Source: Roseicyclus sp.
GTDB lineage: Bacteria > Pseudomonadota > Alphaproteobacteria > Rhodobacterales > Rhodobacteraceae
Reading direction: 5' to 3'
Length of the DNA stretch: 54,729 bases
Assembly: GCA_018401055.1 (NCBI GenBank)
Contig: JAGYLB010000120.1
Coordinates: forward strand, 1-54,729
A program made the position numbers and the translations under genes. Below are positions 29,320 through 38,597 of the stretch, piece by piece (the stretch's first letter is position 1; every line of letters starts with the position of its first letter). The notes beneath the pieces were generated by a model that was not told the DNA's origin, searched no databases, and saw nothing but the letters and a program-made list of their open reading frames with translations.

Positions 29320-29655
29320 TTACTGCCGCAGCGCGGCCTGGGTCAGATCTTCCACCACCAAAGTCGCGGTCCGGCCATCGGGCAGGATCACCCTCATCGA
29401 CTGGGTGCCGTCGGCATTCGCTTCGATATACATCGGGTGTGCCGCCGCCTCACCCGATGCCGGAACGATGGCCTGATCGGTCGCCAGCGCAGCGGTTTCA
29501 CTGCCTACTGAGCTGCCGGAGAGGAAATCCGCAACCCATGTCGTGTTGGTCAGCACCGCCACATGGACGGCAAAAGACCCCACTGCCACGGCGCCGAGGA
29601 ACAGGGGAACGCCCACGGTCGGTTTGACCACGAGCCACATCTTGGCATTATTCAT
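29320..29655 (-). CDS. pucA: Light-harvesting protein alpha subunit with long C-terminal tail
   Basis: The N-terminal 50 residues are a typical antenna alpha chain: short polar start MNNAKMWLVVKPTVGVPLF, one membrane helix, the bacteriochlorophyll-binding His in SFAVHVAVLTNTTW and a short periplasmic end. The pigment is held in LH2 rings in the inner membrane. The protein is 111 residues, twice the usual 50-60. The extra part (from about residue 55: ETAALATDQAIVPASGEAAA, later ILPDGRTATLVVEDL) should lie in the periplasm. Long tails are known, for example in the second PucA of Rhodobacter sphaeroides. A Shine-Dalgarno GAGGGGG precedes the start, 12 bp after pucB. Confidence 0.9.
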   Translation of the reverse strand: MNNAKMWLVVKPTVGVPLFLGAVAVGSFAVHVAVLTNTTWVADFLSGSSVGSETAALATDQAIVPASGEAAAHPMYIEANADGTQSMRVILPDGRTATLVVEDLTQAALRQ

Positions 29656-29667
29656 GATGTTTCCCCC

Positions 29668-29823
29668 TCAGCCGAGCCACGGCGTGGACACGGCAACCAG
29701 CACATGCGCCAAGAGCGCGATCGCGCCGAAGACGCGTGTGCCGTCGATGAGGTAGCTATGTACCTCTTCTGCTTCTTTCAGGGTCAGACCGGTCGGCCAG
29801 ACCTTATCGGGATCGTCGGACAT
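29668..29823 (-). CDS. pucB: Light-harvesting protein beta subunit
   Basis: A 51-residue antenna beta chain. The order is the standard one: acidic cytoplasmic part (SDDPDKVWPTGLTLKEAEEVH, with the His that binds the distal pigment), the helix TRVFGAIALLAHVLVAVSTPW with the His that binds bacteriochlorophyll, and the Trp near the end. I start at the ATG at 29823, which has a strong AAAGGAGG Shine-Dalgarno and the family N-terminus; a longer upstream frame is not coding. First gene of the puc operon, 12 bp before pucA. Confidence 0.94.
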   Translation of the reverse strand: MSDDPDKVWPTGLTLKEAEEVHSYLIDGTRVFGAIALLAHVLVAVSTPWLG

Positions 29824-29922
29824 GCGCCGCCCCTCCTTTCTTGCGATTGCAACCGGCGGGCACAATGCCACGCCGTTCCCGGACGCCGCGCACGAAACCT
29901 CGCAACGCCACCGATTACAGGC

Positions 29923-29940
29923 TGTCACGTTAGCCTGACA
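29923..29940. promoter_or_regulatory. PpsR/CrtJ operator, pucB-proximal box
   Basis: TGTCA-N8-TGACA, a perfect version of the TGT-N12-ACA palindrome bound by the photosynthesis repressor PpsR/CrtJ. It covers the likely -10 region (ACGTTA on + strand, 29927-29932) of the puc promoter. Confidence 0.8.
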
Positions 29941-29954
29941 TATTCAACTGTAAA
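29927..29954 (-). promoter_or_regulatory. Putative puc promoter
   Basis: On the - strand TTTACA (29954-29949) and TAACGT (29932-29927) are separated by 16 bases, 104 bases before the pucB start. Each hexamer lies inside one of the two PpsR boxes, which is the classical arrangement for aerobic repression. Confidence 0.55.
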
Positions 29955-29966
29955 TCAAACGAGACA
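29949..29966. promoter_or_regulatory. PpsR/CrtJ operator, distal box
   Basis: TGT-N12-ACA (TGTAAATCAAACGAGACA) placed exactly 8 bp from the proximal box. Two boxes 8 bp apart are the arrangement for cooperative PpsR binding. It covers the likely -35 hexamer. Confidence 0.75.
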
Positions 29967-30088
29967 GTCGTATTGGGCGCCGCCCTGAGCATCCCAAAGC
30001 GCTTGCGGTCCCCTTTCAAGATCCCGCCTGCCCAAGACAGGTCAGAGCCCCTGCCCCAACCATCGTTCGCTCGAATCAATCGGGTCAG

Positions 30089-31042
30089 TCAGACGGGCCG
30101 GGAAAGGCTCTGCGGCAGCAGGGGCCTCGCATCACGGCGGCCTCGCACAACTCCGTCGCTCGCCGTCGTCACCGCCGCGCTGGCTGCGGCGCATCCGTGG
30201 CTCAACACCTCGGGTAATGGCAGGCCGCGCGACAGGGCAAGAACAGCACCGGCCACGAAACCGTCGCCCGCCCCGGTGCGCGAGACCACTTGCACCCGGG
30301 CGGCAGGCGCGATCCACCGCACCACGGCTCCCCAGAACCGAACCCTCGGCGCCTCGCGCGACGATCACGACATCGGCCGCCCCCGCGCCACCAAATCAGC
30401 GGCGAAGGCTGCGCTGTCGGCGGCGGTCGGTAAGGCATGACCTGCAAGTGCGACGGATTCTTCGAAATCCACCCCTGCTAAAAGCGCCATGCCCGTACGC
30501 GCCCCTGCCAAAGCAACGAGCGCCGCGCCCGATGTGTCGGCGACCACCCGCGCGCCCTGTCCAGTCAATCGTCGCACCAGACTCGACCGAATGCAGCCGG
30601 GCGACACGCCCGGCGGCAGGGAGCCCGACAGAACCACCCAATCCCCCGGCATGCACTGCGCGGATGGCGCCTCGGTCGCGGGCCGTCATGTCCGCGGGGG
30701 TCCATGTCGGCCCGGGGAAAAAGATGAAGCGGAACTGGCGCCCCGTGGCCGCCTCGATCACCGAGAGGTTCTGCCGCATCTCGCCCGGGGCGGGCAGACG
30801 CCGGATCGCCACGGAGCGCGCAGTGCAGCATCCCGCTCCAGCGTGTCGCCGCCCGCGCCGCCTGCCGCCACCAGCGCCGTGGCCGCGCCACCCAGTTGCA
30901 CGATGGCGCGCGCCACGTTGATCCCGCCGCCGCCCGGGTCGCGCGCGGGCTCAGTACAGCGCAGCTTTTCGCCCGGCACGATCTCGGGCGTTGTGGTTTC
31001 GAGGTCGAGCGCGGGGTTGAGCGTGACGGTCAGAATGGCCAT
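30089..31042 (-). CDS. PfkB-family hexose kinase, 1-phosphofructokinase type (multiple frameshifts)
   Basis: Reading across frames from ATG at 31042 gives about 318 residues of a PfkB sugar kinase: the N-terminal VTLNPALDLETTTPEIVPGEK, GGGGINVARAIVQLGG, VVLSGSLPPGVSP in the middle and the catalytic anion-hole motif RTGAGDGFVAGAVLALSRG near the end. At least four frame changes lie between 30830 and 30310, the densest damage in the window together with the next gene. This may be a true pseudogene or an error-rich stretch. The sequence suits 1-phosphofructokinase or 6-phosphofructokinase 2; the substrate is uncertain. Confidence 0.7.
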
Positions 31043-31109
31043 GCCGCCAGTTAGACCGGGTGGGCGCACAGGCTCAAGGGGCGAGGCGCCCGCCCGGCGG
31101 ATCAGGCGG

Positions 31110-32661
31110 TCAGGCGGTCAGGCGGAACTGCGCCCGTTCCTCCGCGCTCAACTGATCGACGAGGCCCTTTTCCCACGACAGATACAGGCGTGAGGCATCG
31201 GCATCGCCGTCATGACGGCCATGGGCGAAGCTGATGACATCGACCGCCGCGGACAAGGTCCATCGCAGCCCCGCAACAATCGCCGCCCTCTGCCCCTGCC
31301 AGCGCGGGCAATCCGCCCTCGACCACCTGCACATCGGGGTGGCCCTGCGCCGCGAGCATGGCTGCCGCCAGATCGGCGCGCGGGCTTGCCTCACCGATCA
31401 GGTAGAGCGCGGCCAGGTTCGTGGGCAAATCGCGCAACCGGGGCCGGATCGACCATTGCGCGCCTGCGACCGTGCCTTTCTGGTGGGCGGCGGAGGCGCG
31501 GAGATCGACCAGACGCGCCTGCCCGCCGCCACATCCGCCAGCGCAGATTCCGCCGAGATCCGGCGCGCCGGAGCGATGGCGGCCTCGGGTCGTGCGGCGG
31601 ATGGCAGGGCGCGCAGCGCGTCGGTGACGGTGCAGACCGCGACCTCAAGGCCCAAGGCGCGCAGCCAATAGGCGGCCAAGGCGCCCCGCAGGCCCAGATC
31701 ATCGACCAGCACCACCCGGGCGCGGCGCAGGCCGATGAACAGGTCGGTTGCCTGCACCAGCGTGACCACCGGCGCGGACCGGGCACAGGGCACGGGGTCG
31801 GCCGCGACCTCGGACAGGTCGCGCACATCCAGCACATAGGTTGTGCGGGTGATGTCGGACAGCATCGCTGCCACCTCGATGGCCCCCGCTTCAGGGATCT
31901 TGTGTCGGTCGATGAATCTTTCCGCCCGGGTGCGGGTCGCGTCCGGGTCGCCCGGCGGCAGGGACGCGGGCGTCACGTCATGGACCAGATCGAGCCCTGC
32001 CAGTCGCCAGCCCTGTGTGCCGTCCTCGAGCCACCAGACCTCGCGCTCGGGCGCGATCAGCGACAGGCTGGCCGCACCGACGATGCCGCGCGTTCGGCCC
32101 GCGCAGGTCAGCACGATGGGCAGGCCCGCGGGCAGGCTGTCGAGACGATGGGGCAACTCCCCGTTGGGCAGGCAGGTGGCACCGGGCACGGTCATCTTGG
32201 CATGTTCCGCCGCGGGCCGCGTGTCGAAGAACAAGACGTCACGCCCCCGCCAGCCATGCCGCCAGATCGGCGGGCACCACGGGGCGCGGGTGCAGCGCCA
32301 GTTCCGCCAGCTCGCCCAATGTTTTCGAGGGGACATGCACCCCCTTGTAGAGCGTGTATCCCGTCGCGGCCCAAGCGGGCGTGCCGCCTGCGACGACCGA
32401 CACATCGCTGTAGCCCATGTCTGCAAGCCCTTCGGCGGCCAGCTCGGCGATCCCGTCGCCGCCATCGATCAAGATGATGGGGGCGGAACCTCGCGGCACC
32501 AGCGCGCCGATCGCGGGTTCCATCTCGCTGAAGGGACAGGGCACTGCAAAAAGCGGATGACCCTCGGAAAACGGCCCGGCCTCGCGCAGGTCGATCAACG
32601 CAACCTCTCCGGTCCCCAGAACCCGCGCTGCGGCCTGCTGCGGCGTGATGATGTCGGACAT
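31110..32661 (-). CDS. Multidomain rhodanese sulfurtransferase (multiple frameshifts)
   Basis: About 517 residues once frames near 32245, 31520 and 31250 are joined. Four rhodanese-like domains can be traced. The second has the active loop VLTCAGRTRGIVGA (CxGxxR with the persulfide Cys). In the first the loop reads IILIDGGDGIAELAA, in the third VVLVDDLGLRGAL, and in the fourth LYLIGEASPRADL: all three lack the Cys. So one catalytic and three inactive domains are arranged in one chain. The gene begins with MSDIITPQQAAARVLG, just before the mrp operon. Sulfur donor and acceptor are unknown. Confidence 0.72.
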
Positions 32662-32694
32662 GTCCCCCCTTTGCCCTTTGGCCCTGTGGTCCGG

Positions 32695-33069
32695 TCAGGG
32701 TTTGGGCGGACCTTGCGGTGCATCCTCGTAGACCGACCAGCCATGCGGACCGCCGCTTTCGGGCAGGTCTTCCTTGCGCAGGCTCTGGAGCATGTAGACC
32801 TTTGCGATGAAATGCGCTGTCACCGGGGCCGTCAGGAACAAGAACAGCGTGATCAGCAATTCATGAAAGGAAAACTGGTCCTTTTCGACGTAGAACCAGA
32901 TCATCGAGGCGATCAGCATGCCGCCCACGCCCAGCGTCGTCGCCTTGGTCGGCGCATGCAGGCGTTGCAGCGTATCTGTCAGCCGGACCAGCCCGAAGGA
33001 GCCGACAAAGCCGAAGATGCCGCTGATGACCAGCGCCAGCGCGATCAGAAATTCACCGACAAGTCCCAT
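32695..33069 (-). CDS. mrpG: Cation/proton antiporter subunit MrpG
   Basis: A 124-residue inner-membrane subunit of the Mrp (Pha/Mnh) Na+ or K+/H+ antiporter. Three hydrophobic segments surround the family core GFVGSFGLVRLTDTLQRLHAPTKATTLG, followed by LLITLFLFLTAPVTAHFIAK. The hydrophilic tail (GGPHGWSVYEDAPQ) is longer than in Bacillus MrpG. Last gene of the operon, 12 bp after mrpF in transcription order. Confidence 0.92.
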   Translation of the reverse strand: MGLVGEFLIALALVISGIFGFVGSFGLVRLTDTLQRLHAPTKATTLGVGGMLIASMIWFYVEKDQFSFHELLITLFLFLTAPVTAHFIAKVYMLQSLRKEDLPESGGPHGWSVYEDAPQGPPKP

Positions 33070-33081
33070 GGTCCGCCCCCT

Positions 33082-33351
33082 TCACTCGATGATGTCGCCG
33101 CGCAGAAGAAAGCGGCAGTAAGCGACCGTTGACACGAATCCCACCATGGCGATCAGCATCGCCGCCTCGAAATAGATCGCCGTGCCGCGCCAGATGCCAT
33201 ACAGCACCAGAAGGGCGATGACGTTGATCACCATCGTGTCGAGCGCAAGGATGCGGTCGGCGGCATGCGGGCCCAGCACGATCCGCCACAGGTCAAGGAC
33301 CAGAGCGATGCCGTAGCAGGCGGCGGCAAAGATCAAAGCCATCTCGATCAT
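33082..33351 (-). CDS. mrpF: Cation/proton antiporter subunit MrpF
   Basis: An 89-residue protein with three membrane helices and the family sequence RIVLGPHAADRILALDTMVINVIALLVLYG, in which the conserved Asp residues are needed for antiport in studied homologues. It overlaps mrpE by 4 bases (ATGA) and is followed by mrpG. The frame is intact. Confidence 0.92.
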   Translation of the reverse strand: MIEMALIFAAACYGIALVLDLWRIVLGPHAADRILALDTMVINVIALLVLYGIWRGTAIYFEAAMLIAMVGFVSTVAYCRFLLRGDIIE

Positions 33352-33839
33352 GGAAAAATCTCCTTCAGGCGGCGCTCGTAGCGCAACTTGATCTGGTCCC
33401 GCACGGCGTCGGGGTCATCGGTGTCAAGCGTATGCACAAGGATGGAGGTGGCATCGGCCGACAGCGTCGCCGAGACCGTGCCGGGCGTCATGGTGATGGT
33501 GCCCGCCAGAACCGTGATCGCCTCGGCCGAGGTCAGTTCGATTGGCACGCAGATCCAGACCGAGCGGATTTTCGCCTCGGGCCGGAACAGCAAGATCAAG
33601 GCGACCTGCACATTGGCCACCACGATGTCCCACAGCACGATCAGCACGAATTCGAGGACCGCCAAGGGGTTGCGGATGCGGGGCCGGTCGGGCCAATAGG
33701 CCGCCGTCAGCATCGGAACCGCAAGGCCGAAGCCTGCCCCGAGGATCAGGTTGCCCAACGTGACCTTGTTCACCAGGGCAAGCCAGACCAACACAAGAGC
33801 CAGGCTCAGCAGCGGATGGGGAACCAGACGTGCCAGCAT
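33348..33839 (-). CDS. mrpE: Cation/proton antiporter subunit MrpE
   Basis: A 163-residue membrane subunit. Typical are the N-terminal LVLVWLALVNKVTLGNLILGAGFGL, the middle VLWDIVVANVQVALILL and the soluble end ITMTPGTVSATLSADATSILVHTLD. It is needed for full activity and assembly of Mrp complexes. It overlaps mrpF and follows mrpD by 4 bp. The frame is intact. Confidence 0.92.
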   Translation of the reverse strand: MLARLVPHPLLSLALVLVWLALVNKVTLGNLILGAGFGLAVPMLTAAYWPDRPRIRNPLAVLEFVLIVLWDIVVANVQVALILLFRPEAKIRSVWICVPIELTSAEAITVLAGTITMTPGTVSATLSADATSILVHTLDTDDPDAVRDQIKLRYERRLKEIFP

Positions 33840-33843
33840 GCGC

Positions 33844-35372
33844 TCAGCTCTCCCCGCCGGGTGCCAGGACGGCGCGCGACATAGCCCGCCCGGTCGAAGA
33901 CCTGCAGCGCCGTCGCCTCAAGATAGTCCGCCACCGGATGCGCAAACACCGCCAGCGCCGCCAGACAGCCCCAGCGCCAGCATGACCGGCGCCAGTTCCG
34001 CAGGACCTGCTGGCAGGTCCGAGCGGCTGCGCGTTGCAGGATGCTGCTATCGCGGTCGAGGACCAGAACAACGCGCTTCCCGCCCGCGCGAAACCCACGA
34101 TGGTCAAGAGCGAGCCTCCCAATATGGCCGACCATGCCCAGACCAGTGTGCCCGGCTCACGCAAAGCGTCCAGAACCAAGAGCTTGCCCAAAAACCCGCT
34201 GAGCGGCGGCATCCCTGCCATGGCGATGGCCGCGCCGAAGAAGAGGGCGGCGAACAGCCCGTTTTGCACCGTCGCGGCCGCAGGCACCAGCGCAGTCGCC
34301 CGCCCGGCGGCTGACCACCAGATCGGCGATCAAGAACAGGCTGGCGGCCGGCAAGGGTGGAATGGACCAGGTAGTAGAGCGCCGCCATGGTCGCTTGCGG
34401 CGAGAACACCGCGACCGCGACCAGCAGCGTGCCCATCGAGCCCACGACCGAAAAGGCGATCAGCGGCATCAGGCGGCGCGCGCCCAGAACGCCGAAGGCG
34501 CCGACGGCGATGGTCACGATGGCGGCGGGAAAGAGCCATGTCGTGGCCAGATCCTCGGTCGCCTCGATGCCGGGGCCAAAGGACGTGGTGTGGATGCGCA
34601 AGATCGCATAGGCCCCAACTTTGGTCATGATCGCAAAGAGCGCCGCCACCGGCGCGGGCGCATTGGCATAGGTCGCGGGCAGCCAGAACTGAACCGGAAA
34701 AAGCGCCGCCTTGACCGCAAAGACGATCATCAAAAGGATCACGGCGACCCGCACCAGCGCCGCCTCCTCCGCCGGGATGGTCGGGATCACGACCGCAAGA
34801 TCGGCGATGTTGAGCGTGCCCGTCGAGGCGTAAAGCGTGCCGAGCGCGAAGAGGAACAGGGTCGATCCCGCAAGGTTCATCACGACATATTGCAGGCCCG
34901 CCTTGATCCGGTCGCGCCCGCCTGCATGGATCATCAGACCGTAGGATGCGATCAGCAGCACCTCGAAGAACACGAACAGGTTGAACACGTCGCCCGTCAG
35001 GAAGGCGCCGCAGATGCCCATGAGCTGGAACTGGAACAGCGCGTGGAAATGCTTGCCGCGCGCATCCCAGCCGGTGGCGATGGCATGGATCAGCACGATC
35101 AGCGCCAGCGTGGCGGTGAGCAGCACCATCAGCGCCGACAACCGGTCGAGCACCAGCACGATGCCGAAGGGCGCGGGCCAGTCGCCCAGCCGGTAGACAT
35201 GGGTGTGGCCATCGGCGGCCAGTCCGGCCAGACCAAGCGCCACCGCCAACAGCAGCACGCTGCCTGCGACCGAGGCGATCCGCGCCAACCCGATGTCATG
35301 GCGCATGACGAAGCCGATGACCGGCGCCAGCAACGCGGGCAGAACGACGGGAAGGATGATCCAGTGCATCAC
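33844..35372 (-). CDS. mrpD: Cation/proton antiporter subunit MrpD (frameshifted)
   Basis: A complex-I-NuoN/M-like proton-channel subunit of about 510 residues. The first 340 residues are in one frame, with the conserved FFEVLLIASYGLMIHAG, Glu of the antiporter family, PVQFWLPATYANAPAPVAALFAIMTKVGAYAILR and LYYLVHSTLA. From about 34350 the frame changes at least three times: SLFLIADLVVSRRAG, then GLFAALFFGAAIAMAGMPPL, KLLVLDALREPG, and a last frame ending VLAPGGES or similar at 33844. The start overlaps mrpC by 4 bases. Damage only at the 3' third suggests sequence errors, since the operon is otherwise complete. Confidence 0.85.
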
Positions 35373-35734
35373 ACGGCCCCCCCGCGCTGGTCGTCATCGC
35401 CATCCGTGGCCGCGTCGATGTCGATACGGTCGCTGTCGGCCTCCAGATAGGCGGCAAGGCCGATCATCACCAGAACAGCCGTCATCCCGAAGGAGATCAC
35501 GATGGCGGTCAGAACGAGCGCCTGCGGCAGCGGGTCGGTATAGGACCCCTCACCGTAGCGCGCCAGGATCGGGGACTGGTCGATGGACAGCCGTCCGCTG
35601 GCGAAAAGGAAGACGTTGACCGCATAAGACAGCAGGGCAAGCCCGAGGATGACCGGAAAGGTGCGCAGGCGCAGCAGCAGGTAGACCCCGCCCGCAGTCA
35701 ACACGCCAATGGCGCTGGCAACAAGAATCTCCAT
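35369..35734 (-). CDS. mrpC: Cation/proton antiporter subunit MrpC
   Basis: A 121-residue NuoK-like subunit with three helices: GVLTAGGVYLLLRLRTFPVILGLALLSYAVNVFLF, then DPLPQALVLTAIVISFGMTAVLVMIGLAAYLEAD, the family signature. The acidic tail (DSDRIDIDAATDGDDDQRGG) is cytoplasmic. It overlaps mrpD by 4 bases and lies 1 bp after mrpA. The frame is intact. Confidence 0.93.
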   Translation of the reverse strand: MEILVASAIGVLTAGGVYLLLRLRTFPVILGLALLSYAVNVFLFASGRLSIDQSPILARYGEGSYTDPLPQALVLTAIVISFGMTAVLVMIGLAAYLEADSDRIDIDAATDGDDDQRGGAV

Positions 35735-35735
35735 C

Positions 35736-38597
35736 TCAGGCCCCCGGTCTTTGGTCGATGACCCGGTCCGCGGGATCGAAATCCATCGCCTCGGTGTTCA
35801 CGGTTTCCCCGGCAAGGCGCGCGATCCGCGACAGGCTGTAGAGCATCAGCATCACCGCCCCCAAAACGGTCAGGAACACGCCCAGATCGAAGAGCATGGC
35901 GGTGGCCAGTTCGAATTCCTCGATCGGCGGCAGGTGGACATAGGTATAGGCCGAGGTGAGAAACGGCGTTCCCGAGAGCCAGGCCCCTGCCCCGGTCAGT
36001 CCGGCGATGATGATGCCAAAGCCGATCATGGTGTGGTATTCGATCCGCTTGCGGGCCTGCGTCCAGGCAAAGCCGGATGCCATGTATTGCATCAACAGCG
36101 CGATGGCGATCACCAGACCCGCGACAAAGCCCCCGCCCGGCTGGTTGTGACCGCGCAAGAAGATGTAGGCGCCCACCACAATGGCGATAGGCATCAAGAC
36201 GCGGGTGACGACCACCATCATCAGCGGGTGCCGGTCGCGCGAGCGCTCTTGCGTGAAATCCCTCTCGCGTAGCCGCCGCCCGGCGGGGCCGCCGACCAGC
36301 GCATGCACGAGCGCATAGATCACCATGCCCGCGATCCCCAGCACGATGATCTCGCCATAGGTGTCGTAACCGCGGAAATCGACGAGGATGACGTTGACGA
36401 CATTGGTGCCGCCGCCGCCCTCGTAGCTGTTGTCGAGGTGGAACTGCGAAATCGTCGAGATGTCGCGCTGCAAGAAGGCATAGGCCAGCGCACCCACGCC
36501 CCCGCCAGCCGCGACGGCGATCACCCCGTCGCGTGACTTGCGCGCCAGCGTGCTTTCGGCAGGCGTGGTCTTGGGCAGAAAATGCAGCGCCAGAAGCAGC
36601 AAGATGATCGTCACCGTCTCGACCGAGATCTGCGTCAGCGCCAGATCAGGCGCCGAGAGGTAGGCAAACCCTGCCGAGATGGTCAGACCGATAAGCCCGA
36701 TCAGCACCAGAGCAGTGAAGCGCTCGCGATGATTGACCACGACCGCGATGCAGGCCACGACCAGCATCAGCCAGCCCACGGCAATCACCGGCGGCACCGG
36801 CAACAGGCCGCGCGTCGGCGCCGACAGGCCGGAGCCGGCGAAGGCCACAGCCCCGAGCGCCACCGCGGCAACCACGAAAATCGCAAGGTAGCGGCTGATT
36901 GCGCCGTTGTGCGTGGCCTCGGTCACGGTGCGCGACAGCGCGACCACCGCGGCGACAAGCCGGTCGAAGATCGCCTTGGCTTCGGGTCGCGGCGCAATGG
37001 CCCACGCCCGGTCAAGCGGACGGTGCAGCATCAGCAGGACAGCCCCGCCCAGCACGGCGATGACCGACATCCACAGCGCGGGTGTGACCCCGTGCCAGAT
37101 CTTGAGATGCGGGTGCAGATCCGCGCCCGTGACCGCACTGGCGGCCGCTGTCACGATCCCTTCGGCCAGCCATGGCATCACGCCGATCAGCACCACCAGC
37201 ACCGCGAGCAGTGCAGGCGAGGCCCAGAGGCCAAACGGCGGATCATGCGGCTTGTGCGGATAGTCGTCGCGCTTGGGCCCAAAAAACACGTGCACGATGA
37301 AACGGAAGGAATAGGCCACCGACAACAATGCCCCAAGCGTCGCCAGAACCGGCACGGCCAAGGCGCTGCCCGCCCAATCGGTGTGCGAGGCCTCCTCCAG
37401 CATCATTTCCTTGGACAGGAACCCGTTGAGCAGCGGAATGCCCGCCATGGACAGCGCCGCAATGGTGCCGATGGCGAAGGTGATGGGCATCAGATGGCGC
37501 AGACCGCCCAAGCGCTTGATGTCGCGGGTATGCGTCTCGTGATCGACGATGCCCGCCGTCATGAAGAGCGCGGCCTTGAACGTCAGGTGGTTGAGGATGT
37601 GGAACACCGCCGCCACGGCTGCGGCGGGGGTGCCAAAGCCCAAAAGCATCGTCAAAAGGCCCAGGTGGCTGACAGTCGAAAACGCCAGCAGCGCCTTGAG
37701 ATCATCCTTGAACAGCGCGATCAGCGCGCCCAGCACCATGGTGATCAGGCCCGTGGTGGTGACGATGTAGAACCATGCATCCGTTCCCGCCAGCACCGGC
37801 CAGAGCCGCGCGAGCAAGAAGACACCCGCCTTCACCATGGTTGCCGAATGCAGATAGGCCGAAACCGGCGTCGGCGCGGCCATCGCGTGCGGCAACCAGA
37901 AATGGAACGGGAATTGCGCCGATTTGGTGAAGGCGCCGATCAAGATCAGGATCAGCGCGGGCAGATACCACTCCGAGGCCCGGATCACGTCACCTTGCTG
38001 CAAGATCTCGGTCAACTGGTAGCTGCCTGCGATCTGGCCCAAAATCAGCATGCCGCCGATCAGCGCGAGCCCGCCCGACCCGGTGACGGCCAGCGCCATC
38101 CGTGCGCCCTGCCGCCCTTCGGGCAAATGCTTCCAGAACCCGATCAAAAGAAAGGACGACAACGAGGTCAGTTCCCAGAAGATCAGCATCAACAAGATGT
38201 TGTCTGAAATCACGATGCCCAGCATCGCGCCCTGGAACAGCAGCAGGTAGGTGTAGAACTGCCCCATCGGGTCTTTGCCCGACAGGTAGAAGCGCGCGTA
38301 AAGCGTGATGAGCAGGCCCACGCCAAGGATCATCGCGGCAAACAAAAGCCCAAGCCCGTCGAGGAAGAAGGACACCGACAGCCCAAGCTGCGGCAGCCAT
38401 GCGATTTCGGCCTCGATCACCTCGCCGCGTAGAACTGCGGGCGCGAGGATCAGCAAGAGCACCAGCGCCAAAGCCGTCGGAACGGCGGTGAAGCTGGCGC
38501 AGGCGTTACGACCCGCGCGAATCATGATCCCCGGTAACAGCGCGCCCAGAAAGGGCAAAAGCGATATCAGGAATAGAAAATGCCCTTGGTCGTTCAT
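35736..38597 (-). CDS. mrpA: Cation/proton antiporter subunit MrpA-MrpB fusion
   Basis: The largest Mrp subunit, 953 residues, NuoL-like in its first two thirds (LIFWELTSLSSFLLIGFWKH, SAQFPFHFWLPHAMAAPTPVSAYLHSATMVKAGVFLLARL, GIPLLNGFLSKEMML) and fused to an MrpB-like domain at the end (GHNQPGGGFVAGLVIAIALLMQYMASGFAW). Fusion of A and B is the PhaAB arrangement of alphaproteobacteria. I start at the ATG at 38597, seven codons inside the longest frame, because AGGGAC lies 6 bases before it. First gene of the mrpA-C-D-E-F-G operon; the complex exports Na+ or K+ in exchange for H+ and aids alkali and salt tolerance. Confidence 0.94.
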   Translation of the reverse strand: MNDQGHFLFLISLLPFLGALLPGIMIRAGRNACASFTAVPTALALVLLLILAPAVLRGEVIEAEIAWLPQLGLSVSFFLDGLGLLFAAMILGVGLLITLYARFYLSGKDPMGQFYTYLLLFQGAMLGIVISDNILLMLIFWELTSLSSFLLIGFWKHLPEGRQGARMALAVTGSGGLALIGGMLILGQIAGSYQLTEILQQGDVIRASEWYLPALILILIGAFTKSAQFPFHFWLPHAMAAPTPVSAYLHSATMVKAGVFLLARLWPVLAGTDAWFYIVTTTGLITMVLGALIALFKDDLKALLAFSTVSHLGLLTMLLGFGTPAAAVAAVFHILNHLTFKAALFMTAGIVDHETHTRDIKRLGGLRHLMPITFAIGTIAALSMAGIPLLNGFLSKEMMLEEASHTDWAGSALAVPVLATLGALLSVAYSFRFIVHVFFGPKRDDYPHKPHDPPFGLWASPALLAVLVVLIGVMPWLAEGIVTAAASAVTGADLHPHLKIWHGVTPALWMSVIAVLGGAVLLMLHRPLDRAWAIAPRPEAKAIFDRLVAAVVALSRTVTEATHNGAISRYLAIFVVAAVALGAVAFAGSGLSAPTRGLLPVPPVIAVGWLMLVVACIAVVVNHRERFTALVLIGLIGLTISAGFAYLSAPDLALTQISVETVTIILLLLALHFLPKTTPAESTLARKSRDGVIAVAAGGGVGALAYAFLQRDISTISQFHLDNSYEGGGGTNVVNVILVDFRGYDTYGEIIVLGIAGMVIYALVHALVGGPAGRRLRERDFTQERSRDRHPLMMVVVTRVLMPIAIVVGAYIFLRGHNQPGGGFVAGLVIAIALLMQYMASGFAWTQARKRIEYHTMIGFGIIIAGLTGAGAWLSGTPFLTSAYTYVHLPPIEEFELATAMLFDLGVFLTVLGAVMLMLYSLSRIARLAGETVNTEAMDFDPADRVIDQRPGA

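Noticed and set aside
36582..38207. 541-codon + strand frame rich in Arg/His/Gln
   Set aside because: Antisense shadow of mrpA, whose motifs are unmistakable.
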